Below, piece by piece: positions 46,285 to 57,049 of a stretch of 64,000 bases of DNA (the stretch's first letter is position 1; every line of letters begins with the position of its first letter). Source of the DNA: Otatea glauca (taxonomy: Eukaryota > Streptophyta > Magnoliopsida > Poales > Poaceae); NCBI GenBank assembly GCA_036346275.1, contig CM070715.1, positions 69,861,667-69,925,666 on the forward strand. Direction: 5' to 3'. The notes beneath the pieces were generated by a model that did not search any database, was not told where the DNA came from, and saw only the letters and a program-made list of their open reading frames with translations. Position numbers and translations under genes: made by a program.

Positions 46285-47031
46285 CTAGACTCGATCACTC
46301 ATCGAGCCAACCCGGCTGCGGCTTCCCGGCGCGTACCGCGAGTCTTTGTGGCATTGGGGCGAATCGTCACGTGACCTCTCGCGCGGGTGCAAAAGACCCC
46401 ATCGACTCTGCTGGTCCCGGCTGCTCGCTTCTGCTGGGCGCCTCTGCTCCGGCTCCTCCGGATCTGGATCATGTAACTCCAGGACTGGTTCGGGCTCGGG
46501 TCCATACAAAGCCATCTCCAACTCCTGGATCTTCTGTATGGCATGAGCTAAGTTCTCCCGGTGTTGGGTTCTTGCCTCTATAACCTCGTCGCGGGTCCTC
46601 TGCAACTCCGGTATCTCGCCCAAGGCGTCCTCCTGGGCGATGACGTACCTTGCCAGGTGGGTGATAGTGGCGTCCTCCTCCACAAGCTCCATCCTGTCCA
46701 AACGATTGTCTCGACGCGGATGGTGGCGGAAGACGGTGCCCTCTAACTCTGCGGAGTAAGTGCGGGCAATCTGCCGCATCGCCTGACGCGACGTCTCCTG
46801 AATCCCGGCCTCGAAAGAAGACCTCCTGGCAGTGATGTAGATAGGACGACTCGCCCTCGTCCTCTCCCGAGCATACACTGTGATCTTGACGTCCCAGCGA
46901 CGCCAAGTCTGCCTGCACCACCAAGTCCTCGATGCTGGTCGGTCAAAACCTCCAAGCAATCGCATCATACGCCATAACTCCGGCGTATCCCCGTGCGCTC
47001 TCCATAGGTATGGATCATCCTCATCCGCCAA
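46285..47031 (-). CDS. Chromovirus leader ORF, copy B
   Basis: An open frame of 248 residues between the primer site (47207-47221) and gag. It starts MADEDDPYLWRAHGDTPELW, contains LLGGFDRP and VKITVYARERTR, then a long helical stretch (VEEDATITHLARYVIAQ; ELQRTRDEVIEARTQHRENL) and an acidic-Pro C-terminus (PEPEPVLELHDPDPEE). It is present in both internal copies, so it belongs to the element. I do not recognise a characterised domain. The helical part could mediate oligomerisation. It could be a separate protein or the N-terminus of gag joined by splicing. Confidence 0.6.
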   Translation of the reverse strand: MADEDDPYLWRAHGDTPELWRMMRLLGGFDRPASRTWWCRQTWRRWDVKITVYARERTRASRPIYITARRSSFEAGIQETSRQAMRQIARTYSAELEGTVFRHHPRRDNRLDRMELVEEDATITHLARYVIAQEDALGEIPELQRTRDEVIEARTQHRENLAHAIQKIQELEMALYGPEPEPVLELHDPDPEEPEQRRPAEASSRDQQSRWGLLHPRERSRDDSPQCHKDSRYAPGSRSRVGSMSDRV

Positions 47032-47206
47032 AAAAAACCTTGTTTAAATTAAATAGAGAATAATAAAAATTCAAAGATAGGTATGAATAAGGGAGAAGAG
47101 ATAAGTCGAGATTTCTTTGACATTCTTGCTCAAGTTGATTAGGTCTTTAGAAAATAGTTTTCACCCTCCTAGGCACAACCAAACTAAGGTCAAGGCCTAC
47201 AGTCAG

Positions 47207-47221
47207 CCTGCTCTGATACCA
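47207..47221 (-). other. Primer-binding site, copy B
   Basis: The minus strand reads TGGTATCAGAGCAGG, the standard plant site complementary to the 3' end of initiator methionine tRNA, four bases from the LTR end. Confidence 0.85.
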
Positions 47222-47225
47222 CCTC

Positions 47226-50200
47226 TGCCGGGACCCGAATGCGCAAATCCGACCCTCTGTGTATTCCATGCGATCCGAGATCACGCTAGCACACACAATC
47301 ATCTGAGGTTGCACATCACAGCATTCACAAGGATATAAGAATAAATAGTGCAAACATGTATATAAAGCGAGTTGTACAACCTTATGGTCTCCTTACAGAT
47401 AAGTCACCACGCAGGCTTACATTATTCAAAACAAAGAAATAGCAATGAACATAAAAAGTCGTGGAAGCCTCCATCTTGCCACAGGCAACCGATGAGCTTG
47501 CCCCTAGTTGCTCGTGTCCTCGACGTACTCCTCCTCCCATCTTGGTGTAGTCTCCTCCACCGATGTTGGGGTTGATAAGCAAGGTGGGGTGAGTACACAA
47601 GGCACTCAACAAGTAATGCATGAATGCAAAGACTATTACTATATGCAAAGCTTATTCCAATGGATTGGCTTAATTGATTCTTTTGCATCAAGCAACATTT
47701 TTAAACTAGTATCTTGTTTAGATTAAAGCAAAGAAATGATATAAGTAATACTAATTTCAAATGGTTTTTCTTCAAGATTCTCGGCACACACCTTATCAGT
47801 TCATTTCCAACACCGCACACACCACCCTTCCATGTTTTGTTTATGAAAACTACCCTTGATCAGTAATCCCGAGCAATGCTCAATACCGTGAGCACGGCTA
47901 TTCAATAGTTTTGACACTCTGCAGAGGTTGTACACTTTACCCACAAGATACACCGCTCACCACACGTGTGATTGTCCGCAACAAAGCTTTTCAGAACTTC
48001 TACCTTAACTAAAGAACCTCTCCAGATTGCCTTCACTATCACTTCCCTCACACAGAGCCAAGTATAGGACCGCCAATCACCGTTGGATGGGCACCAAGCC
48101 GTAGCACAGTACGCTCCCCATACAGATACACCCTGTGTCTTGTCACCCCGAGGTATCGGAGGAAAGATATCGAACCCTAGTCAACTAGGTCTGTCCCATG
48201 TCGGACATGTGGTTGTACGGTTGACTCGGATCAAAGGCTTGCAAGGTGAAGTCCTTAATCGGCCAAGGCAAGACTTTCAACACTCAACAAGGGCACACGG
48301 CCCAATGTGGCACACAGACTCACATCACTCAACAACCCAATGCCACACAGCCCACCGCACACTGACCTCTTGCCACTTGCCCCGCCTAAATCATTTTCCA
48401 CCCAGTTGATTATTGTGCAACACATGCCAAGAATAACTCAATATCGATGCGGAACCACACAAAGTTCTTTGACCTCAATCTCAACATGTGGCATCATCAC
48501 ACCACTTTTCAAAATACATTCAATATGTCTTTAATCAATATTGTAGCATTTTTCCAAAGATCATTCATGATTCGTTGCAAGGCTAAGCATCTACTCACGG
48601 TCCTAGCCTCCGTGTTGGCACAATATTAACATCCAACTAATATAATCAAAACTTAGGGTGACAATGATCTAGGCATACAATTAATAATTCAAGGTGGCAT
48701 AACAAAATGGGTTGATTAACTACATTATCCCAAATTAATTTAAATTCATTTTAAATAATTAGCATGCATAGTTTCAAAGCATAAATTACATTTTAAAATC
48801 TGGGATCAAAATGATCAAAGCATCACTTGCCTTCAAAGAGCTGCGGTCGTGTTCAAGCTTGGTCTTGAGCGACAATTCTTCTTGAAACCTTCCAGGTAAA
48901 TTTGCGTCTCTGGCGCTCAAATAAAATATGCAATAAATAGCTAATACAGACGACTAGATAATCTCAAAAATTCAAATAAAATTCATCATTAAATAGATCA
49001 CAATTTTATGAATTTTTAGAAATTTGAATCATCCAAATCCGAGTTAAAATGCAAAAGTTATAGTCATTTGAAGTTTTGAATAAAATCAAAATACCAAATT
49101 AGAAAATCCGATTTTTCCAAATTATTTTTATACTTGAAATTCGCATTTATGACGTCAGCATGCCTCATGATGACGTCAGCACCGAAATAATTTCCGTCGA
49201 AATATTTTTATATATGAAAATATTTATGACGTCAGCGATGACGTCAGCACGACACGTGGCACGCCCAGAGGCTGCCACGTCGCTCTGGTCTATGGACTGG
49301 GTTCACGGCTCGGCTCTGGTCTAGCGTGGACTTGGTTCACGTAATGCAGTCGTACACCGCGGCAAAATCCGCACCGCTCGCTAAAACCGACGGTCGATCC
49401 TCACGCGCACCGCAAATAAGACCGAGATGCGTCGCGACACGCTGTCGCGCATCCAACCGATCGACCACGCATCCAGCCGGCGGCGCCTCGATTTACTCGT
49501 AGCCACGCGGCACGATCGCAGCGGCGCGCTCGAAAGCAACGGCCGGATCTGGTCTCTGCTCTGGTCAAAGCAACCACGCGTCAGCGCGAGATTGGATGAA
49601 GGTGCGGCGCTACCACCGCCAAGACGCTCAAATCGAACGGCGCGGATCCTAGGGCAAAACCAGATCCGAACTCAACCGCTTATATCCGATCCGACGGCTC
49701 GAGTTACCGAGTTTTACTATTCACGGCTTGACGTGGCTCAATCCTATGCATACACTAACGATCCAACGGTGAGATGTAACCAAGTTACGAGACTAGATCT
49801 AATCTCTACCGCTCAACCCGGATCTAACGGTCAAGATCTACTAATAGCCCTAATGTCCGATCTAATCTACGCCGCACATTACGCATCTAACGCCTATAAT
49901 TTAATCCAAACGTAAGCAGAGAAGTGGATACGTGGACTCACCAAAACCGAGCGATGAGGATCGGACGGCGGCGAAGTTGGCGAGGTCAACGACGCGCGAA
50001 GGAACAGTCGCCGGGTGAGAGGAAGACGAGGACGCCGGCGGCGTTGCGGGCGCGTCCGACGTGAAGAAGTGGCGCGTTCGACGCGCCTCGGCGAATCGGT
50101 ACCCGGTGACCTCAACAACGGCGGAAGTGGACCGGCGCGACGCAAACGACGGAGAACGATGGCGATGCGGGAACAACTATGGCGAGCTCGTTCAGCGCTA

Positions 50201-50827
50201 GAGAGGTCTTGGCGTGCGTGCAAGGTGTCAAAAGACGCGGCGAAAAGTTACGCGGACGCGCTACTCGGTGCACTTTAAGGGCCTCGGCGCGCGCGCTACG
50301 GTGGCGAAACAAGCGGTAACGGTCGGCGGCGTTAGCTCGGTGATCTCGCGTGAGCGACCGACGTGGCGCAATCCTGGACGTCCGCGCGGATTGGATCGGA
50401 TGGCTCGCATCGCGAAACGACGTGGCACACGCGCAAGCGTTCGATCAAGATCGAACGGTTCAGCTGAGGCGGCGCTAGGGTTTCGGCGCGGATGGGTCGG
50501 CGGCAGCGCCAAGAATGGGCTCGGCCCATTCTCGCTCATAGAATTTTAAAACCTTTTCAATAAAAAATTCTAGAAATTCATTAATTCATTTGGGACTTTT
50601 AAAATAGCAGAAAAATTCTAGAAAAATTCCAGAAAATACCTTGAGATATTTGGAACTCAAATAAAATATTTTCAATAAAACTTTGCTAGAACTTATACAT
50701 TATTTAATTGTTTTCAAGGAAGGCTAGTTTTGAGTAATTCCAAATAAATTTCGATAAATTCTCAAGAATTCACAAAAATCAAAAATACTCTCAAAATTTA
50801 AACTAGAGCAAAAATTAGGGTGTTACA
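47226..50827 (-). repeat. Chromovirus LTR 3 (outer 5' LTR)
   Basis: 3602 bp, starting TGCCGGGACC (third base changed relative to LTR 1 and 2) and ending GGGTGTTACA, then the target duplication CCTGG. This is the promoter LTR for copy B. It has four TGACGTCA-type sites near 49150-49250. Confidence 0.93.
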
Positions 50828-50832
50828 CCTGG

Positions 50833-53345
50833 TGACCGAAATATTCCCGTCGTTCGAGCTTCCACAAGACACCATGGCTGCACTGCAATGATACGCGTTG
50901 CTAGTGGCGGGAAAGGTGTGGAAGAACTTCAAGAGCGTCCTCGTCAGTAATTACGTGAATAAGGAAATGACTCCGTTCCAAAAGTACGGGTTCATCTCCG
51001 AAGACGTCTGGGGACAATTTGTTGAGTTGAAGACAACTGAAGAATTCGCGCGTACAAGTGCGGCGCACAAGACCTTCTAGTAAAAAACACCCACCCACAC
51101 AGACTCGGCTCAACAGGGTACGCGGGCAAGATCGCGCAATGGACGAGGAAGGACGACGAGGCAGTCCATAAGGAGGTCGCACCGCCGTTTGCCTCGATCA
51201 TGGACCCGCGTGCCCGAAACTGGGTAACAACGAGGTCACGTCCCACGTCTTCGGGTGGCATGTCCTTTGCAAACCCCGCTGATGGGGAAGTGTCCCAACG
51301 CCTAATATAGTTGAGCATGGAATCTTTCCAGGGCTCTTTCACTACAAATAGAGAGAAAGACATACTCTCCACGGCCTTGGGAAACAAGTAGCACCCGGGT
51401 CGCACCTGAGGACTAGGTGTTTTCGTTCCCTGGAAAATGGGATTCCCACATGACTCAGACACGTACCAGAGTAGGAAGATAAGCAAAGCCGAGCGCGAGA
51501 AACGGCTAGTAGCCTTGATTGAGGAAAGGGTTGAGGAAAGGCTCAGAACGCAGTTCAATAGTCAGCTACGAAGCCTTGAGGAACGGATGGAGCAAAGGGT
51601 GGCTGCGGAGAGGCAGGCACAGAATGTGCAAGCCCAAGAATCACCGGTGCAGTTCAGCCCAACCAACCATCCGAGCAACTGCGCGTCTGCCCCTGAGACG
51701 GACGTGGATGAAGCCAGATTTCCTCTTGATGACACTCGGGTAAGATGCCTGCAATACTCCTTAGATATACCTATTGGATGTGTTAGCTAATTACTTGTGT
51801 ACCCTTATGTAGGTGCCCACGCCATGCAATCTACAAGTGAGGCTTGCCAACGGCTCTGTTCCCATACAGGCTGCTTGGGGACAAGCGTACTCATCAGTGT
51901 AGGGGCGTTTATTCACGGTCGTTCTTTAGAGCCAGGCTATGAGAAAGTCCAAGTCAACGCTGTACATGAAATTTTCAAGATCGTCACGCTGCAGATGCCC
52001 CCAAACGATGAGATCGTCACACTAGGGGATGCCATCGGCACATTCATCCAGTGGCCCAAGAAGGACATCTCCTTTGACGCCCACCTAGGAGCACCGATGC
52101 TACAAGCACTATCGGAGCCACATGATGCACCAAAGGTACCAGCACTATCGGAGCCGTGTGATCAACCGAAGGAGCCCGCCAAATCAGCTACCATGTCCCG
52201 TCAGACGCAAACTGTTACAGCAGTTCGGGCCCAGTCGTCTCCTGTGAAGAATATATTTGGTAGAAGGGGTGGCGGAGACAAGGGCAGCCATTCGTAACTG
52301 ATGAGCGCACGAAGACGCTTACATTAGACTGCAAACGATTGCAAGATTGGTGTATGCAACAAGCCAACAAGCCGGTGGCACAACGAACATCGAGTATCTC
52401 GGTAAGCTTCAAGGAGGAGCATTTGTTACACCAATTTTTAGATGGAATCTTCGTGGTTGGCTTCTCCGACTTGTTCGATCTGTACAACCTCAGAGCGCTC
52501 GAGGCCTCACTCATAAGATGCTGGACACTGTAAGTGTGTGCAATCACCGTCTACATTTCTACCTCAATGATAAATATCATATATATATATATGTAATCCT
52601 TGATTTTCTATATGTAGATATATGATCTTGCAAGCAATAGCAAGGAAATAACTGGTGGGTTTCGCCGACCCACACATGGTGTCCAAGCAAACCATGGACG
52701 AAGATAAACGAGTCGTCCACGAGTACGTGGAATAACTAATGCTGACTCATTCCGACAAAAAATTCATACTTTTACCCCACAACCCGGGGTAAGTGCTTCG
52801 TCCAGATGCTATACTTGTTTATTTGTCTATATATCGCATCTCGAAGTTAGGTTCAGTGACCATGACAACATACCTGTGTAGGTATCACTGGGTTCTACTC
52901 GTAATTATACTAAGACAGAACTAGGTAATTTACCTTGATTCCAAAAAGGCCGACACCCACAATTTGAAGCCTATCATAGAATTACTCGACACGTCGTTCG
53001 GTGTCTATAAATATCGCGGAGGGCCACAAAAGAAGAACCCAGCCACTCTAAATCATATTTTTAACTTTCCGGTATCTGATAGTACGCATTAATCCTTCAC
53101 ACTCCATAATAATACCTTTGGAACTAATTAACCTATTATGTTTTGGCAGTGCCACTAGCAGCCAAAGGCCAATGACCAATGTGGATTCTACGTTTGCCAT
53201 AACATGGCACTTCTCGTTGGTTTGCAGAAGACCAATGACATACAGGTCTGTCGATCTTGCAAAAATTGTCTCCACTTATGAATTTAAATTTATATACACG
53301 CAAGACTTTAGTCATCTCATCGACAGGCTTGGCAATGCGCTGAAT
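50833..53345 (+). pseudogene. CACTA TNP1-type gene with Ulp1-like cysteine protease domain
   Basis: This continues the exon at 28500-28766. The TNP1/Transposase_24-like part is at 50833-51080 (VAGKVWKNFKSVLVSNYVNKE; FVELKTTEEFARTSAAHK). A helical segment is at 51480-51640. A DUF8039-like module is at 51813-52100 (GAFIHGRSLEPGYEKVQVNA; TLGDAIGTFIQWPKKDI). The C-terminal part resembles C48 (Ulp1) proteases: catalytic His in YHWVLLVI (52886), Asp in YLDS (52937), Gln and Cys in NDQCGFYVC (53177-53182). Visible introns are 51740-51812, 52530-52617, 52789-52881 and 53072-53149, the last giving NFP|CHQ. Stops occur near 50908, 51079, 52651 and 53156. Ulp-like domains in CACTA proteins are known; their target is not. 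Confidence 0.78.
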
Positions 53346-53793
53346 CTGCGTTGAAACAGGATAACCTCCTGAGTATTCGAGGAAACCTCTGTACTTTCTT
53401 CATGCGTGAGGTGTTAGATCCAAAGGGCAGATGCCACTCAGGGTTGAACCAATGAGTTGTGACTTTGTTACTTACCATGCATTCAAAATTAATTAATTTG
53501 TGAACCTTATGCTGTGAATTTGTCATTTGTAGTTCTGAATCCAAGTAGTAAGTATATGTGAGTTGATTTCTGAAATGGATGCGCTGTACATATGTTATAA
53601 CGTGCGATCTGAGTTGATTTATGAAATGGATGTGCTGTATGTGGTGTAACATGTGGTTGGAGTTAATTTTTTAAATGTATGTCGTAATAATATGCTGCCG
53701 ATGCTGTGTACTGCCTTTTGCTTCAGAGGGTATGGCTAGCATTTCCTGAGGCTAGCCAATAAATTAAATTTTTTTTTTAAAATACAAAATTAA
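53346..53793. other. 3' region of the TNP1-type gene
   Basis: AT-rich, non-coding. It contains two direct copies of a GAGTTGATTT...GAAATGGATG...CTGTA segment of about 60 bases (near 53560 and 53612), and a third weaker copy near 53658. Confidence 0.45.
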
Positions 53794-54356
53794 CATCACA
53801 GATAGTTCGAAGGAAGAACCATCTGTGAAGCTCAACACAGACGGTTCCAAATTTAGAACCGTCCGTCATGTAGTATCATCACAAACTGTTCCATTTTGGA
53901 ACCGTCAGTGATGTTACTACATCACAGACAGTTCCAATTAGGCACCGTCTGTGATGAGGTCACCATCTCAGACGGTTCCATGTTGGAACCGTTTGTGTTG
54001 ATGGGATCTTCACAGACGGTTATTCCTTAGAACCGTTTGGGATAATAACCTCATCACAGACGGTTCCAATTAGGAACCATCTGTGATGATGTGATCTTCA
54101 CAGACGGTTATTCCTTAGAACCATTTGTGATGATGGGAGTCTGTGATGATGGGATCTTCACAGACGGTTATTCCTTAGAACCATTTGTGATGATGGGATC
54201 TTCACAGATGGTTATTCCTTAGAACCGTCTGTGATAATGCTACATCACATACGGTTCCAATTTGGACCGTCTGTGATGACTCTTTGTCATTACTGACACT
54301 TCGATACAGACAGCTCACAAAACCGTCTGTGATGTGGTTTACGAACCGTCTGTAAT
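53794..54356. repeat. CACTA subterminal repeat cluster (right end)
   Basis: More than ten inverted units of the form CATCACAGACGGTTCC...GGAACCGTCTGTGATG. One longer sub-repeat with GATCTTCACAGACGGTTATTCC recurs four times between 54005 and 54215. The array leads directly to the CACTA terminus. Confidence 0.88.
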
Positions 54357-54375
54357 GGCCTTTTCTGTAGTAGTG
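54357..54375 (-). repeat. CACTA terminal inverted repeat (right end)
   Basis: The minus strand reads CACTACTACAGAAAAGGCC, a typical CACTA end. The 3-bp target duplication would be the following ATC. The partner end was not found, so it cannot be confirmed. Confidence 0.85.
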
Positions 54376-55009
54376 ATCAGTAGTGCTCCTAAGGAGTTCA
54401 TGATAGCCAAAGTCTGATTTGTTGCTTCCGTTCCTCTAACAGAAAAGGTGAGTGCTGTCACCAGCTGAGCTGCCCTGTTCAGTCGATGAAGCATGTAGAC
54501 CTAGAAGGATGGGGGGAAGGAAATGAAGCATGCTAAGAACTATTGAAGCATTTCACTAGAGGAAGAACATCAACTAAGATGTAACTGCTTGCCCTTCCAA
54601 AAAACATGAAGATGCAATTACTTGATCTGTTGAAATGAACATGAGCAAAGTAGATGGCAACATATTTGGAGATGAAATGGAAAAGCATGGCTCACAGAAA
54701 CAAGAATGCAAACAAGCTGATACTAGCTTCTACATGTGTATGTCTACGGTCTCAATTTTTTGTCATGTTATAGACTGCAGTTAATCATTGCTAGGCAACT
54801 ATACTGTGTGGTGTAGACTGCAGACAATTGCACAAATAACAGTTATTACTAAGCTATGCCTTACTTAGCAACAAAATGACAAAAACACAGTCAATCGATG
54901 AGGAAAAAAATGCTAACAATCTAGACCTAGTGCTGAGTACTGACCACAATAAGGAAACCGGGCCCTATTTTCCAAGTGCTGTGTTGTGTCCTAAAACAAA
55001 TCATCCAAA
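54376..55009. other. Intergenic sequence, no gene
   Basis: About 630 bases between the CACTA end and the copia remnant. No coding region or repeat is recognised. Confidence 0.4.
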
Positions 55010-55300
55010 GGCTCTCTTGTTGTGATGAAGGATGATATGAAAGCTACCAACCTATTTCATCTGCGAGGCATTACAATTTTAGGTAATGCTGCTATTGCCT
55101 TAAACAAATCATACAATTTTGATGCTACTAATCTTTGGCATATGCGTTTGGGGCATATGAGTGAAATTGGCATGATAGAGTTATGCAAAAGAGGACTTCT
55201 TGATGGTCAAAGCATCGACAAGTTAAAATTTTATGAACACTATGTTGGAAAAATTTGCAATATTTTTAGTCCAGATTTTAAATTGAGGCAAAAGTAACAA
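55010..55300 (+). pseudogene. Copia gag-pre-integrase fragment
   Basis: It reads VMKDDMKATNLFHLRG, then LWHMRLGHMSEIGMIELCKRG, the H..H half of the copia integrase zinc finger region. The Cys half is degraded and the integrase core is missing. This is a fragment only. Confidence 0.85.
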
Positions 55301-55409
55301 AAGACTAGAGATGCATAAAATAGCAGATAACACATTGTACTTCAGAATATGCTCAAGAATTGTATGGTAATGGAATTGATTTATCACTCGAATTACTTAC
55401 TATTGGGCT

Positions 55410-56142
55410 TGTTGAAGAAAAGGAAGCAGCGCAGACGTGGAAGTAGTCGATGTCGAGGAAGAAGCAGAGCGGTCGCGCTGATGCGCTGCCCAGAAACCTT
55501 ATTGCCGCCCTCGTGCAGGTGAACTCTGCGGCAATGGTTCGAGATACCGCCACCCTCCTTCACGGTGCACGCCGAGGAGGAAGGCTTACGATTCAACAAA
55601 GGCAACACAACAAGACAAAGACTTAGAGTTGAGGAGGAAGAATGGAGGAGGAATTCTGTATCTCTGTCCTGGACATCTTCAGGAGTTTATATACACTCTC
55701 ACAAGAAACTGACCTCATTATGTCAGTTAAATGCGGCAGTTACTAGTAACTGACAAATAATGTCAATTAACTCACTGGTAACTGACTGCATAATGACACA
55801 GAATTCAAATATATGTTTAAATCGCATTTAAACAGATTGAATGGAGAGATAAATGCAGGGTTCAGTAAAACAAAAAGGTGAATTCAATGTGTCAGGATAC
55901 ACATTACGACGTGGCGCGATCGCTCATCGCAAGTCACAAGTCACGCGTATTTTCACGCGAAAATACGCGAATGCGCGCGCGCGTGCGTGTGTGTTTACCA
56001 TGCCAAGTGTAATTAATCAAGAGGTGGCAAGGACTCCACCTTTTAAATTGCCTTTCCTCCACTTGGCTAGACAATATGGTACTAAACCATGCATGCTTTG
56101 GAATTAAAGGAAATGGGCCACCCAATGGGCCAATTTCTAACA
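55410..56142 (-). repeat. 3' LTR of the minus-strand copia
   Basis: On the minus strand it begins TGTTAGAAATTGG at 56142, right after a purine tract GGTGGGGGAT, and ends with CTTCAACA at about 55410. A minus-strand TATA (TATATAAAC, 55686-55694) lies inside. The left edge is chosen by the TG...CA rule and is less sure. Confidence 0.7.
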
Positions 56143-57049
56143 ATCCCCCACCGATTCCAAAGCAAACAGCAGAAAAGATAACAAAAAAATACTGTGCTGA
56201 TGTGTTGTTAATATACCAGTCTTTTTAGTGTAAGTCCCGTACGGGTTGAACTTGCACCTAGATTAGCAAGATTCATCCTCTCACAGCTGATGAATGGACT
56301 ATGCCTTGAATTCATAGCTTTTCGTGATCAGACTTCACTTGAAAATCTCAACTGATACTAGGCTGCCAAAAAACCACGCCTAAACGGAGCGTTATATGGT
56401 CATGCTCCCTTATCTACTCATGAGCTTTCTAGAGAATGCCCCATCCTTGTGAACTGCGACCTCACAGTTGAGCTCAAGTAGGTGTATTCATTATAGGTAT
56501 CCTGAGGCCAATACCTTTATTTTTAAACACTAGAATACATTAAGGCTTTAAGCCAACCTTCCAGACAAATGAGAGTACTTTGTCTATTAGGACACAGTAC
56601 AATAATATGTACTCTCTTGTTACAACATCAACTTGTTTTTCCCATTACCTAATTCACTGGATCTCCGATCAGAAGATATGGGTTACCGCTGTGGTGTAAC
56701 TCAAACGGGCCTCATGCCTATGTCCATAGACGCAATGGAAATCGCTTCCTTGCAAGTCCTTTTGTAAAAGGATCTCGCCGATTTTTCTCAAGATCTAATA
56801 TAATTCACAAGAATAACTCTAGAGTTTCTCAATTTTTGACGCTTTAAGCCTACGCTTCACATGTCCGAGGACTTCATGTTATCCTTAGTACTCATAACCT
56901 TAGTCAACACCGCTTGGTTATCGCAAAGACATTAAGATCGCGGTATTGGTTTCTCAACCAATGGCAAGTCCAACAAGAGCTCTCTAAGCCATTCAAATCA
57001 ACAGTGGTCGTGTCTAGTGCTACGAGTTCAGCTTCCATAGTTGACCTCG
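56143..57049 (-). other. Degenerate 3' part of the minus-strand copia
   Basis: This is the region between RNase H and the 3' LTR. Short fragments resemble the end of copia RNase H but no frame is kept. The last bases (about 56143-56158) form the polypurine tract. Confidence 0.5.

Larger units (their letters stand above)
28767..50827 (-). mobile_element. Tandem chromovirus (Ty3/gypsy) with three LTRs and two internal regions
   Basis: From right to left: LTR 50827-47226, internal 47225-41585, LTR 41584-37988, internal 37987-32355, LTR 32354-28767. The period is about 9.2 kb. The outer LTRs are flanked by one 5-bp duplication, CCTGG (28762-28766 and 50828-50832). No target duplication is needed at the inner junctions. 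Both internal parts carry a leader ORF, gag, protease, reverse transcriptase, RNase H, integrase and a chromodomain-like end, which is the chromovirus order. LTRs starting TGTAACACCC on the coding strand and an initiator-Met-tRNA-type primer site fit the Tekay/Del group. Confidence 0.93.

Noticed and set aside
51437..51790. A separate small coiled-coil protein gene
   Set aside because: It is an internal exon of the CACTA TNP1-type gene. A donor at 51740 and acceptor at 51812 join it to the DUF8039-like part.
53794..54356. Regularly spaced repeats that look like a CRISPR array
   Set aside because: The units are inverted and of CACTA subterminal type, spacing varies, and the array ends in a CACTA terminus.
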